From: Lacrimispora sinapis
GTDB taxonomy: Bacteria > Bacillota > Clostridia > Lachnospirales > Lachnospiraceae
Assembly: GCF_043633585.1 (NCBI RefSeq)
Contig: NZ_CP141832.1
Location: forward strand, 248,001-312,000
Direction of reading: 5' to 3'
DNA length: 64,000 nt
Shown: in pieces, positions 9,431 to 18,453 of the stretch
How positions within the stretch are numbered: the stretch's first letter is position 1
Layout: every line of letters starts with the position of its first letter
Notes under the pieces: model-generated
What the model was told of the DNA's origin: nothing
The model's database searches: none
What the model saw: only the letters and a program-made list of their open reading frames with translations
Made by a program: the position numbers and the translations under genes

Positions 9431-9448
9431 ATTAAGTAAACACTTAAT
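9431..9448. promoter_or_regulatory. Palindromic operator for the ArsR-family gene
   Basis: ATTAAGT-AAAC-ACTTAAT is a perfect 7+7 inverted repeat 37 bases upstream of the ArsR-family start. Size and position fit an ArsR/SmtB operator; binding is inferred. Confidence 0.6.
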
Positions 9449-9671
9449 CAGAATAGCCCCGTCATTATCATTTGTCAAGAATAATTTTGCAAATTCCCCA
9501 TGTTGCGGATTCCAACCAAAAAAAATTAAATCAGGATACTAATATTTAAAATAAGAGCTAGACTTGTAATAATTAATATGATAAGCTAAGTAATGGAGTA
9601 CGGATAAAAATAATGCATAAAATTTGTAAATTTTGCACAAAAATAATTGGAGATATTGAACATAATCGCAA

Positions 9672-9700
9672 TAGACTTCTTTTTTTATTCATGTTATACT
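9672..9700 (+). promoter_or_regulatory. Probable sigma-A promoter of licT
   Basis: TAGACT (9672-9677), 17-base spacer, TATACT (9695-9700). Transcription would begin near 9707, just ahead of the first RAT site. The rest of the gap from 9449 to 9671 is AT-rich with no further feature I can support. Confidence 0.55.
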
Positions 9701-9720
9701 TCAATTACAAAATAGATATG

Positions 9721-9755
9721 TAGTTTGTGACTGGTCAGGCAGGCAAGATCTACAG
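9721..9755 (+). promoter_or_regulatory. RAT antiterminator site in the licT leader
   Basis: The stretch TTTGTGACTGGTCAGGCAGG followed by CAAGATCTA matches the ribonucleic antiterminator (RAT) consensus bound by BglG/LicT proteins (GGATTGTGACTGG...GCAGGCAAGACC type). It overlaps the 5' arm of the following terminator, so LicT binding should block termination and autoregulate licT. Confidence 0.75.
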
Positions 9756-9808
9756 AGTTGTTATCACGTATCCGCTTTTATGTGATGTCCTCTGTGCTTG
9801 TCTTTTTT
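9744..9808 (+). terminator. Leader terminator ahead of licT
   Basis: CAAG and ACAGAG (9744-9757) pair with CTCTGT and CTTG (9790-9800), with an inner ATCAC/GTGAT stem, followed by TCTTTTTT. The 5' arm is shared with the RAT site, giving a mutually exclusive switch. Confidence 0.7.
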
Positions 9809-9826
9809 ATTTACTTGAAGGGGACT

Positions 9827-10666
9827 ATGAAGATTGAGAAGATACTGAATAATAATATGGTATTATCATATAATACTGAGGGAAAAGAAGTAATTTTAAA
9901 AGGAAAATCCATCGGCTTTGGTAAGAAAAAGGGCGATGAGGTGGACCGAAAGCTGGTGGAGCGGATATTTGTTCAGAATGACAAAAAAGATGCCCGCCAC
10001 TTTGAAGAATATTTCGCAAAGCTTCCTCAGAAATATTGGGAAATCAGTGAACAGACAGTGGATTATGCCAAAAGTGAGTTTGGAATGCAGTTGAATGAGC
10101 GGACCATACTGACGGTGTGTGACCACATTGCAGGAGCTGCAGACCGGTACCGGAATGGAATTATTCTCCGCAATGCCATGATTTGGGAAGGAAAAAGGTT
10201 TTATCCCAATGAGTTTAAGGTCGGTCAGTATGCCCTTGATTTAATAAAAAGAAGGCTGAAGCTGACGATGGAAGAAGATGAAGCTATGTTTTTAGCCTTT
10301 CATTTCGTCTATGGGCAGCTGAACAGAAAAGAGCCTGAAGATCTTGAACTGATTACGAAGATTATCAAAGATATTGTGGATATTGTGGAAGCCTCTTATC
10401 AGGTAAAGTTAAATACCGAATCCTGGGATTACAGGCGGTTTGTCACCCACATTCGGTTCTTTGCCCAGCGGATGCTGCAGAATAAACAGTACGATAACAC
10501 CGATGAGGAATGGTTTCATCTGCTGAAGGATAAATACCGGAAGTCTTATAACTGCATAGTAAAAATAGCCGATTACATCCATGACCAGTACTACTATGAA
10601 GTGGACCGGGAAGAGATGATGTACTTAATGATTCACATAGAAAAAGTAACAAGAGATTTGAATTAA
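9827..10666 (+). CDS. licT: LicT/BglG-family transcription antiterminator
   Basis: 279 residues from ATG 9827, which follows GAAGGGG; an upstream in-frame start at 9758 lies inside the leader terminator and is rejected. The N-terminal CAT RNA-binding domain (residues 1-55: MKIEKILNNN, then FGKKKGD) is followed by PRD1 and PRD2 (about 65-170 and 171-279). Conserved PRD histidines appear in CDHIAGA and in HFVYGQ, and later HIRFFAQRM. PRD phosphorylation by PTS proteins normally tunes activity to beta-glucoside uptake. The protein should bind the RAT sites in its own leader and in the leader of the PTS gene 200 bases downstream. Confidence 0.93.
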   Translation: MKIEKILNNNMVLSYNTEGKEVILKGKSIGFGKKKGDEVDRKLVERIFVQNDKKDARHFEEYFAKLPQKYWEISEQTVDYAKSEFGMQLNERTILTVCDHIAGAADRYRNGIILRNAMIWEGKRFYPNEFKVGQYALDLIKRRLKLTMEEDEAMFLAFHFVYGQLNRKEPEDLELITKIIKDIVDIVEASYQVKLNTESWDYRRFVTHIRFFAQRMLQNKQYDNTDEEWFHLLKDKYRKSYNCIVKIADYIHDQYYYEVDREEMMYLMIHIEKVTRDLN

Positions 10667-10680
10667 AACAGAGAGATATG

Positions 10681-10718
10681 GGATTGTTACCGGACCGTAT
10701 GATGGTCTGGGCAGGACC
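10681..10718 (+). promoter_or_regulatory. RAT antiterminator site before the PTS gene, with long apical stem
   Basis: GGATTGTTAC at 10681 and GCAGGACC at 10711 are the two conserved halves of a RAT site. Between them sits a 20-base insert that folds on itself (CCGGACC with GGTCTGG, one G-U pair), longer than the roughly ten bases usual for this element. Confidence 0.7.
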
Positions 10719-10780
10719 CTGCACATAAAGTAGGCTGCTGAGAGTTTTTGCAGGCTGCTTGTTGCAGGGTCCTTTTTTTC
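10713..10780 (+). terminator. RAT-controlled terminator before the PTS gene
   Basis: AGGACCCTGCA (10713-10723) pairs with TGCAGGGTCCT (10763-10773), followed by seven T. The 5' arm overlaps the 3' part of the RAT site, the standard LicT attenuator layout. Confidence 0.85.
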
Positions 10781-10868
10781 CTTTGAATGTGAAGGCTTCC
10801 CAAAACAGCGGGAACCGCCTTTTCAGATAGATAACAATAAATTAACCTTATAGAAGGGGGAAATAATT

Positions 10869-12743
10869 ATGGCATTAGATTATGGGAAGACAGCCCAAAC
10901 CGTCCTTGAAAAAGTGGGCGGAGAGAAAAATGTGGCAGGGCTTACACACTGTATCACCCGCCTGCGCTTTGTCTTAAAAGACAATGACATTCCTAAAGAT
11001 AGTGAGATCGAGAAAATACCCGGTGTTCTCAGAGTCGTCCGTCAGGGCGGACAGTACCAGGTGGTCATTGGAAACGAGGTTGCCAAAGTATACAATGAAC
11101 TGATGAAGCTGGGCAATTTTGAGGAAACAACAGGCTCAAAGGACGAAGAAAAATCCAAAGAGAATCTGTTCTCCCGTCTGTCAGGCTTTGTGGCTGGCTG
11201 TATGACTCCTCTGCTTCCGGCCATGCTTGGCTGTGGTATGATCAAGGTGGTTTTAACGCTTCTTACCACGTTTAACTTAATCAACACAACTGGAAGTACG
11301 TATATTATTTTAAATGCGGTAGGAGACACTTTCTTCTACTTTATGCCGGTTTTGTTAGCAATGACGACTGCCAAGCGTCTTGGCTCCAATATTTATCTTG
11401 CGATGGTCGTTGCAGCGTTTTTGATCCATCCAAATTTAAATGCCTTGCTGGCAGCAGGTAATACAACTTATTTCGGTCTGCCTGTAACTGCGGCTACTTA
11501 TTCTTCCTCCGTACTGCCTGTATTATTGATGGTACCGCTTATGGGTTATATTGAGCGGTTTGCGGATAAAGTTTGTCCGGATCTTGTAAAAATATTTTTA
11601 AAGCCATTGCTTGTCATTTTTATATCTGTTCCGATTGCGCTGGTGGTTGTAGGACCGATCGGCAGCATACTTGGTAATTATCTGGCTATGGGAATTAATC
11701 TTTTATACAGCAAAGCAGGCTGGCTGGCTATTATGGTCCTTTCCGCTGCAATGCCATTTATCATTATGACTGGAATGCATTATGCGCTTCTTCCAATCAG
11801 TACCATCGGACTCACAAGTCTGGGCTTCGATGCGGTCGTAATTATTACCATGTTCTGCTCCAATCTGGCACAGGGTGCTGCATCTCTTGCCGTTGCAGCC
11901 AAGACAAAGGATAAAGATTTGAAATCGACTGCGACTGCAGCTGGTATCTCAGCGGTCGTTGCGGGAGTTACAGAACCTGCCATGTATGGTGTTACATTAA
12001 AGTACAAGACACCTATGTTGGCATCAGCAATTGGTGCAGGAATTGCAGGCTTGTATGCGGGAATTACTCATTTGGTTGCTTACTCTATGGGAGGTTCTCC
12101 TTCTGTATTATCTCTGATCCAGATGATTGGCGGAGAAGGATTCGGCAATATGATGAACGGTGTGGTTACTTTAATCATTGCAGTTGCGGCAAGTTTTATC
12201 GCCACCATGATTCTCTATAAACCGGAAGTAAAAGAAGAGGAGCCGGTTTCTCCTTCTGAAGCTGATAAGGAAGCAGAAAGAACATTAGTAGAGACCATTG
12301 AACTTTCCAGCCCGCTTACCGGAGAAGTGATTCCTTTGGCACAGGTAGAGGATGCCGTATTCTCAGGAGGAGTCCTTGGGGAAGGCGTTGCAATCATTCC
12401 TTCAGAAGGAAAAGTGTTTGCTCCGGCCGACGGAACCATCAGTGCAGTCACCGATACAAAGCATGCCATAGGCATTACAACAGATCACGGTGTGGAAATG
12501 CTTATCCATGTAGGTCTTGACACGGTACAGTTAGGCGGAGAAGGCTTTACGCTTCACTGCAATATGGGAGATAAAGTAAAGAAGGGAACCTTGCTGCTGG
12601 AGTTTGATATGGATAAAATTAAAGAAGCAGGATTTCCGCTTACCACTCCTGTCCTTGTATCCAACATGACGAATTTTGTCAGTTTGAAAGCAAGTGAGGA
12701 TAAACAGGTGAAATCCGGAGATACTCTGCTGACAATTGTTTAA
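10869..12743 (+). CDS. bglF: Beta-glucoside PTS transporter, EIIBCA
   Basis: 624 residues in the order IIB (about 1-80), IIC (about 105-440, multiple membrane helices), IIA (about 470-624). The IIB phosphorylation site is C28 in THCITRLRF and the IIA site is H547 in MLIHVGLDTV, the same number I recall for E. coli BglF. The transporter imports and phosphorylates aryl-beta-glucosides, cellobiose or salicin. The ATG has AGGGGG upstream. It follows the RAT/terminator attenuator, so expression should need LicT. The 6-phospho-beta-glucosidase gene starts 20 bases downstream and would split its product. Confidence 0.95.
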   Translation: MALDYGKTAQTVLEKVGGEKNVAGLTHCITRLRFVLKDNDIPKDSEIEKIPGVLRVVRQGGQYQVVIGNEVAKVYNELMKLGNFEETTGSKDEEKSKENLFSRLSGFVAGCMTPLLPAMLGCGMIKVVLTLLTTFNLINTTGSTYIILNAVGDTFFYFMPVLLAMTTAKRLGSNIYLAMVVAAFLIHPNLNALLAAGNTTYFGLPVTAATYSSSVLPVLLMVPLMGYIERFADKVCPDLVKIFLKPLLVIFISVPIALVVVGPIGSILGNYLAMGINLLYSKAGWLAIMVLSAAMPFIIMTGMHYALLPISTIGLTSLGFDAVVIITMFCSNLAQGAASLAVAAKTKDKDLKSTATAAGISAVVAGVTEPAMYGVTLKYKTPMLASAIGAGIAGLYAGITHLVAYSMGGSPSVLSLIQMIGGEGFGNMMNGVVTLIIAVAASFIATMILYKPEVKEEEPVSPSEADKEAERTLVETIELSSPLTGEVIPLAQVEDAVFSGGVLGEGVAIIPSEGKVFAPADGTISAVTDTKHAIGITTDHGVEMLIHVGLDTVQLGGEGFTLHCNMGDKVKKGTLLLEFDMDKIKEAGFPLTTPVLVSNMTNFVSLKASEDKQVKSGDTLLTIV

Positions 12744-12763
12744 TAAAATGAAAGAGGTGTAAT

Positions 12764-14203
12764 ATGTCTGTATTTAAAGAAAATTTTCTATGGGGCGGCG
12801 CTGTAGCAGCCAATCAGTGTGAAGGTGCCTGGAATGAGGCAGGAAAGGGAATTTCCGCTTCCGACGTATGTACCGGAGGTTCTCACAAAAGGTCCAAGCG
12901 GATTACCAGGACCATAGAACCAGACACGTTCTATCCAAGCCACGAGGCCATTGATTTCTATCATCATTACAAGGAAGACATTGCTTTATTTGCAGAAATG
13001 GGCTTTAAGGTATTCCGTTTTTCCATCGCATGGACCAGGATTTTCCCCACCGGAATGGAAAACGAGCCAAACGAAGCCGGACTGGAATTTTATGACCGTG
13101 TGATTGATGAGTGTTTGAGCCATAATATCGAACCTCTGATTACCATTTCCCACTATGAGATGCCTTTCGCTCTTACGGAAAAATACAACGGCTGGTCTTC
13201 CAGAGAATGTATTGATCTCTATGTGAGATATGCAAAGACGTTATTCACCCGTTACAAAGGAAAGGTGAAGTACTGGCTGACCTTCAATGAGATCAACTCA
13301 GGAACCATGCCGATGGGCAACTTCCTGTCACTGGGTATTTTAAATGAAGGCACAACCGAGTTTAACAATCAGGTGGATATTCCTCAGCTTCGTTTTCAGG
13401 GGCTTCATCATCAGTTTGTTGCCAGTGCATTGGCAGTAAAGGCAGGCCATGAGATTGATCCGGACTGTAAGATCGGCTGTATGATTGTTCAGATCACCAC
13501 CTATCCGCTGACCTGTAACCCGGATGATATTCTGGAGGCACAGCACCAGAATCAGATATTGAACCAGTTCTGCGGAGACGTTCAGGTCCGTGGAGAATAT
13601 CCTTATTTCATGAAACGTTACTTTAAGGAGCATAATATAGAAGTGGCCATGGAGCCGGGCGATGCGGATATTTTAAAAGAGGGCTGTGTGGATTACTACA
13701 CCTTCAGCTACTATATGTCCAACTGTGCCACAACGTCAAAGAATGAGGCTCAGACTTCCGGTAATATCATGGGTGGAGCAAAGAATCCATACCTGGAGGC
13801 AAGTGACTGGGGCTGGCAGATTGATCCCAAGGGACTTCGCTATACGTTAAACGAACTTTACGGACGTTACCGCATTCCTCTTATGGTTGTGGAAAATGGT
13901 CTTGGGGCTTACGATAAGATTGAAGAGGATGGAACCATTCAGGATGATTACCGCATCGACTATTTAAGAAAGCATATCGAACAGATGAGAGAAGCAGTGG
14001 AAGATGGTGTGGATTTAATGGGATATACGCCATGGGGCTGTATTGATCTTGTAAGTGCTTCTACCGGAGAGATGGCAAAACGTTACGGGTTCATCTATGT
14101 TGAAAAATACGATGACGGCAGCGGAGATTTATCCAGAAGAAAAAAGAAATCCTTTGACTGGTATAAGAAAGTAATTGAAACCAACGGAGAGGTTTTAGCG
14201 TAA
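12764..14203 (+). CDS. 6-phospho-beta-glucosidase, GH1
   Basis: 479 residues, normal for GH1 phospho-beta-glucosidases (BglA/AscB type), cytosolic. The acid/base is E176 in TFNEIN and the nucleophile E377 in VVENGLG. It cleaves phosphorylated beta-glucosides delivered by the adjacent EIIBCA into glucose-6-phosphate and aglycone or glucose. The start follows AGAGGTG. The whole gene is intact and co-oriented with licT and the PTS gene; the next gene begins 48 bases later without a terminator, so it may belong to the same transcript. Confidence 0.94.
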   Translation: MSVFKENFLWGGAVAANQCEGAWNEAGKGISASDVCTGGSHKRSKRITRTIEPDTFYPSHEAIDFYHHYKEDIALFAEMGFKVFRFSIAWTRIFPTGMENEPNEAGLEFYDRVIDECLSHNIEPLITISHYEMPFALTEKYNGWSSRECIDLYVRYAKTLFTRYKGKVKYWLTFNEINSGTMPMGNFLSLGILNEGTTEFNNQVDIPQLRFQGLHHQFVASALAVKAGHEIDPDCKIGCMIVQITTYPLTCNPDDILEAQHQNQILNQFCGDVQVRGEYPYFMKRYFKEHNIEVAMEPGDADILKEGCVDYYTFSYYMSNCATTSKNEAQTSGNIMGGAKNPYLEASDWGWQIDPKGLRYTLNELYGRYRIPLMVVENGLGAYDKIEEDGTIQDDYRIDYLRKHIEQMREAVEDGVDLMGYTPWGCIDLVSASTGEMAKRYGFIYVEKYDDGSGDLSRRKKKSFDWYKKVIETNGEVLA

Positions 14204-14251
14204 CAACGGTGTAGCGCATAACGGAACATGATATTAGAGAGGAACGGAAAG

Positions 14252-15859
14252 ATGGCTTCTAAAACTACGAAAAGGTGCTTATCAGCAATTTTGCCGGGGA
14301 TGCTATGTCTGAGTCTTTTGATATCTGGCTGCGGACGGAAACAGGAACCTAACATACCGCCGGTTCCTGATCCGCCGGTCAGTAAGACCGAAAAAGCAAG
14401 AACGGTTATCACGACGGACGGTGAAGTCGATGATATGAACTCTGTCATCCGTTTCCTTTTATATTCCAATGAAATGGACTTATCTGGTATTGTATTGACA
14501 AGCTCTATGTATCACTATGCAGGGAATAAAGAAAAGGGGATCGAACCTCTGCGATGGACAGGGACCAAGTGGCTCTATGATATGCTTGATGCGTATGAAG
14601 AAATTTATCCGAATCTGGTCAAGCATGCAGACGGGTATCCGAAACCTGAATTGATCCGAAGTGTGACAAAGATCGGAAATATTTCCAATAAGGGCGAAAT
14701 GGAAGAAGAAACAGATGGCTCCAGGTTTTTGGAGGATTTGTTCTTAGACGACGACCCCAGGGATCTTTATGTACAGACCTGGGGCGGCACCAATACGACT
14801 GCCAGGGCGCTGAAATCCATTGAGGAGAAGTATAAGGGAACGGACCAATGGGAAACCATTAGAAAAAAGGTGAGCGATAAGCTGATATTGTATATTATCC
14901 TTGACCAGGACGAAAGCTATAATGACTATATTGCAAAAAGCTGGCCGGATATCCGTATTTTAAATGACCAGTCTAACTTCTGGCATTTTGCTTATGCGTG
15001 GAAATTCCACACCGATGAGGTGAACAGCCGGCTCCAGGGAGAATGGAACTATAAAAACATTTTAACAGGCCATGGGAAGCTGCTGGAAATGTATGCCTTA
15101 ATAGGAGACGGAAAAATGATTGAGGGTGAGCTTCCGGAGGAACAGAGAGGAAGCGAGGAGTATTTGAAAAATAATCCTCAGTATCACCGGTATGACTTTA
15201 TTTCAGAAGGTGATTCCCCCTCCTTTATGTACCTGATAGACAATGGTATGCGCAGCATGGAGAATCCGTCTTACGGAGGCTGGGGAGGACGATTCGGTGC
15301 TGTAAGTGACAAGCTGTACCGCAATACGGAGCTGGATTTCAATCCATATACCGGCCGGTATGAAGCGGAATATTCTCTGATGAGATGGTTTGATGATATT
15401 CAGGACGATTTTGCGGCACGTGCAGATTGGGCGGTGGCAGAAACGTATGCGGATGCAAACCATAATCCTACTTTGAAGATTAAGGAAGGAATTGACATTA
15501 CGGCAGCGCCGGGAGAAACGGTCACTTTAACGGCTGAGGGCAAAGACCCGGATGGGGATAAACTGACGTATCATTGGTGGAGATATTTTGAAGCCGACAC
15601 CTATCGGGAGGCTAAAACCGAGGTACCCAAGGTAGAACCGGAAATCTCTGGAGATATGCAGCTTGGTCTGCATCGGGAGCTGGCTGAGGGTGAGAAGACG
15701 GATTCCATCGAATTAAATGGCAAGGATACCCCAACGGTAAGTTTTACGGTCCCTGAAGATGCCGGAACTGGAGATACGATTCATATGATCGCTGAGGTAC
15801 AGGATGATGGGGAGCATAATCTGAAACGTTACCAGCGGGTGATTTTAACGGTTGAATAA
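14252..15859 (+). CDS. DUF1593 (nucleoside-hydrolase-like) lipoprotein
   Basis: 535 residues from ATG 14252 (GAGGAAC upstream); an ATG at 14228 in frame is possible but lacks a ribosome site. A lipoprotein signal peptide ends in LLISGC, so the protein is anchored outside the membrane. The main domain (about 45-395) has TTDGEVDDMNS, the Asp-rich motif of the nucleoside hydrolase superfamily, and the DUF1593 pattern WGGTNT near residue 175. A C-terminal beta-sandwich (about 410-535, DPDGDKLTYHWW) resembles a PKD/Ig-like module. Family members occur in plant-polysaccharide loci but the reaction is not established. It sits downstream of beta-glucoside genes, suggesting action on extracellular plant material. 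Confidence 0.82.
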   Translation: MASKTTKRCLSAILPGMLCLSLLISGCGRKQEPNIPPVPDPPVSKTEKARTVITTDGEVDDMNSVIRFLLYSNEMDLSGIVLTSSMYHYAGNKEKGIEPLRWTGTKWLYDMLDAYEEIYPNLVKHADGYPKPELIRSVTKIGNISNKGEMEEETDGSRFLEDLFLDDDPRDLYVQTWGGTNTTARALKSIEEKYKGTDQWETIRKKVSDKLILYIILDQDESYNDYIAKSWPDIRILNDQSNFWHFAYAWKFHTDEVNSRLQGEWNYKNILTGHGKLLEMYALIGDGKMIEGELPEEQRGSEEYLKNNPQYHRYDFISEGDSPSFMYLIDNGMRSMENPSYGGWGGRFGAVSDKLYRNTELDFNPYTGRYEAEYSLMRWFDDIQDDFAARADWAVAETYADANHNPTLKIKEGIDITAAPGETVTLTAEGKDPDGDKLTYHWWRYFEADTYREAKTEVPKVEPEISGDMQLGLHRELAEGEKTDSIELNGKDTPTVSFTVPEDAGTGDTIHMIAEVQDDGEHNLKRYQRVILTVE

Positions 15860-15946
15860 GAAAACCGGCCTTCAATCAATGGATTAAATTAATAAGTGCA
15901 GGGAATGATCTTCTGCATCAAATATTCAAACAGGGGAGTTTGTTAT

Positions 15947-17689
15947 ATGAAAAAATATGGTATAGCAGCCGGACTTATCCTATTTGCTGCGGTAATGGCG
16001 GCAGGCTGTGGAAGATCCGGGACAGCAAAAGAAATGGAGTCAGGGAGTAAGGAGACCGGACCGGCAGCGGAGACCTCTTCCCTGGCAGAGGAGAAAGAGG
16101 AAGACGAAACCGTAGTTACCACCACCTATGGTCCGGTAAAAGGGATAAAAGAAGGGGAACTATTGACCTGGTACGGGATTCCATATGGAAAGGAACCCTC
16201 CGGGGAGCTGCGGTGGCATAGCCCGGTAAGTCCTGATCCATGGACCGATGTCCTGGACTGCAAAGCGGCTTCCAAGCCGGCCCTCCAGCTTTCCGGAACA
16301 GAGGTCACCGGCAGTGAAGACAGCTTGAGACTCAATGTTTTTGCAAAGGAAGGAAGCGAAAATCTTCCGGTTATGGTCTACATCCATGGAGGAAACAACC
16401 AGACGGGAAGTGCTGGAGAGATTCCGGGTACGGACATTGTGAAGAATGCAAACTGCGTGTATGTATCCGTGGATTACCGTCTGGGACTTTTGGGCTTTAA
16501 TTCTCTGCCGGCCCTTCAGACGGAAGAAAACAGCACAGGAAATTATGCAATGCTGGATATTGCATCTGCGTTGGACTGGGTGAAAGACAATATCAAAGCC
16601 TTTGGCGGAGACCCGGAGAATGTGACCATATCCGGTTTTTCAGCCGGCGGCCGGGATGTGATGGCAATGCTGATCAGTCCCGTATTTAAAGGCAAGTTCC
16701 AAAAGGCCATCGCGTTCAGCGGCGGCATGACAACGGCGGATGAAACGTTAAGTGCAGAAAAGATTTCAAAAGCCCTTGCCCCGCTTGCGGTGGAGGATAA
16801 GAAAGCCGCCAACGAGGAAGAGGCGGCAAAGTGGCTGATGACGGATGGAGCAGATGTAAAAGAGTATTTGTATTCGATCTCTTCCGAGCGTCTTGTTCCG
16901 TTAATGGGCAATGCCATGATACGAATGAGTGTATTTCCTCATCTTTACCGGGATGGGGCAGTGATTCCGGAAAACGGGTTTGATACGGAGGAATATAACC
17001 AGGTTCCTCTGATGATGCTTACTGGAAGCTCTGAGTTTTCCATGTTTTGTTTAGGAGATCCTTACTTTGAAAGTGAGGACATGAAAGGCTACTCCGAAGA
17101 AGAGATAAAGAACGCCAAAGCCTTTGCAAGCAAATACGGCAGTGAGATGTACCGTATTTTTAATGCACAGGCCAGTGCGGAGAAGATGGCAGACCGTTAT
17201 CAATCCGATATCTATATCTGTCAGGTTGATTACGGCAGTACTGGTGCGGCAAAGAAGGATCTGGGGGATTATGGGGCATTCCACGGAATCTTCGTTCCTA
17301 TGCTTACAACCAAAAACAATTATACAGACATTTTCAAAGGGGCTTTTGAAAAACCAGGCTATAGGGCTATGGCTAAGGAATATAACCAGTATTTGGCGAA
17401 TTTCCTGGCCTCCGGAGATCCCAATGGGGAGGGACTCGCAACCTGGAGCAAATGGTCACCGGATAAAAAGGTTTCCATGGTCTTTGATGGGACGGAAAGC
17501 GATGCGGTGGTTGAAGAAAAAGACGTCAGCACCACATATGATGACATCATCAAGGCAATGGAAGCGGATACCAGCGTTTCGGCAGAGATCAAGGATAAGC
17601 TGATCAGAAATGTATTGAACGGGCGTTGGTTCAGCAGTGCTCTGGATAAAAAGTATCAAAATAAAGACCTATGGCAAACCACGGAATAA
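15947..17689 (+). CDS. Type-B carboxylesterase lipoprotein
   Basis: 580 residues from ATG 15947, where AGGGGAG precedes the start. A lipoprotein signal ends in MAAGC, so it is extracellular and lipid-anchored. The carboxylesterase type-B fold is shown by an oxyanion-hole HGGNNQTGS, nucleophile Ser in GFSAGG, a Glu in TGSSEFS, and catalytic His in GAFHG. The family cleaves esters, for example feruloyl or acetyl groups on plant glycans or p-nitrobenzyl esters. The nucleophile elbow is normally GESAGG and is GFSAGG here, an acceptable variant. It ends the beta-glucoside cluster before a strong terminator. Confidence 0.88.
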   Translation: MKKYGIAAGLILFAAVMAAGCGRSGTAKEMESGSKETGPAAETSSLAEEKEEDETVVTTTYGPVKGIKEGELLTWYGIPYGKEPSGELRWHSPVSPDPWTDVLDCKAASKPALQLSGTEVTGSEDSLRLNVFAKEGSENLPVMVYIHGGNNQTGSAGEIPGTDIVKNANCVYVSVDYRLGLLGFNSLPALQTEENSTGNYAMLDIASALDWVKDNIKAFGGDPENVTISGFSAGGRDVMAMLISPVFKGKFQKAIAFSGGMTTADETLSAEKISKALAPLAVEDKKAANEEEAAKWLMTDGADVKEYLYSISSERLVPLMGNAMIRMSVFPHLYRDGAVIPENGFDTEEYNQVPLMMLTGSSEFSMFCLGDPYFESEDMKGYSEEEIKNAKAFASKYGSEMYRIFNAQASAEKMADRYQSDIYICQVDYGSTGAAKKDLGDYGAFHGIFVPMLTTKNNYTDIFKGAFEKPGYRAMAKEYNQYLANFLASGDPNGEGLATWSKWSPDKKVSMVFDGTESDAVVEEKDVSTTYDDIIKAMEADTSVSAEIKDKLIRNVLNGRWFSSALDKKYQNKDLWQTTE

Positions 17690-17701
17690 TAAAATGAATC
17701 A

Positions 17702-17747
17702 AGCGTCTGAAACTCTTTTTAACGGGGAGTTTCAGACGCTTTTTTTA
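17702..17747 (+). terminator. Intrinsic terminator after the carboxylesterase gene
   Basis: AGCGTCTGAAACTC pairs with GAGTTTCAGACGCT across a short loop and is followed by seven T. It separates this cluster from the convergent response-regulator gene. Confidence 0.92.
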
Positions 17748-17760
17748 AGGGAAAAATCTC

Positions 17761-18453
17761 CTAATCCTCATACGAATTACTGGAATACTCTACCCTTGGC
17801 CTGCCTCCGGTGGAATAATCCACCCGGCTGCGGACCTCATTGTTTTCGATGAGATAGTTCATATATCTACGGACGGTGACCTTGGAAAGTCCGGTTTCGG
17901 CAGAAATCTGTTCGCTGGTAAGGTATTCCCCCTGATAGGACTGAAGGCAGAAATGGATTCGGTTGAGAGTCTGGCGCTGGACGCCTTTTTGCAGTTCCAT
18001 TTCCCTGCTTTGGGGAGACGGGCGCCGGACACTGATCAACTGGTCGATATCCTCTTGTGTAAACTCCATGCCGGTTTCCATCACCGTCCGTTTCAGTAAA
18101 TATTTATCCATGGCCTGTGCAAACCGCTCATAGCGGAAGGGCTTGATTAAATAGTCCACGATCCCCAGCCGGAGTGCCTCTTTGATATGAGGGGCATCGT
18201 TGGCGGCGGTGATCATGATCACATCAGCCTCGTTGTTCTGTCTGCGAAGTGCTTCTAAAAGCTCCAGCCCTGAAAATTCCGGCATGTAAAGGTCTAAAAG
18301 GAGCAGATCCACCTTTGTTTTTTCCAGAAATTCCAATGCGTTCTTTCCATTATAAAAAGTGGCAATTACCTGAATCCCAGGCGTTTTCGCCGCAAATTGG
18401 TTGTTAATGGAGGCCACCATGCGGTCATCCTCCACGATAACAGTTTTAATCAT
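17761..18453 (-). CDS. Response regulator of citrate/malate family (DcuR/CitB type)
   Basis: 230 residues. The receiver domain (1-120) has the acidic pair VEDD, phosphorylation site D54 in LLDLYMPE, and K104 in YLIKPF. The C-terminal part carries a helix-turn-helix (TSEQISAETGLSKVTVRRY) in the DcuR/MalR arrangement. I take ATG at 18453, with AGGAAA upstream, which overlaps the sensor-kinase stop by 8 bases and implies coupled translation. It should activate the divergent malic enzyme and 2-hydroxycarboxylate transporter genes in response to an external C4 or C6 acid. Confidence 0.9.
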   Translation of the reverse strand: MIKTVIVEDDRMVASINNQFAAKTPGIQVIATFYNGKNALEFLEKTKVDLLLLDLYMPEFSGLELLEALRRQNNEADVIMITAANDAPHIKEALRLGIVDYLIKPFRYERFAQAMDKYLLKRTVMETGMEFTQEDIDQLISVRRPSPQSREMELQKGVQRQTLNRIHFCLQSYQGEYLTSEQISAETGLSKVTVRRYMNYLIENNEVRSRVDYSTGGRPRVEYSSNSYED

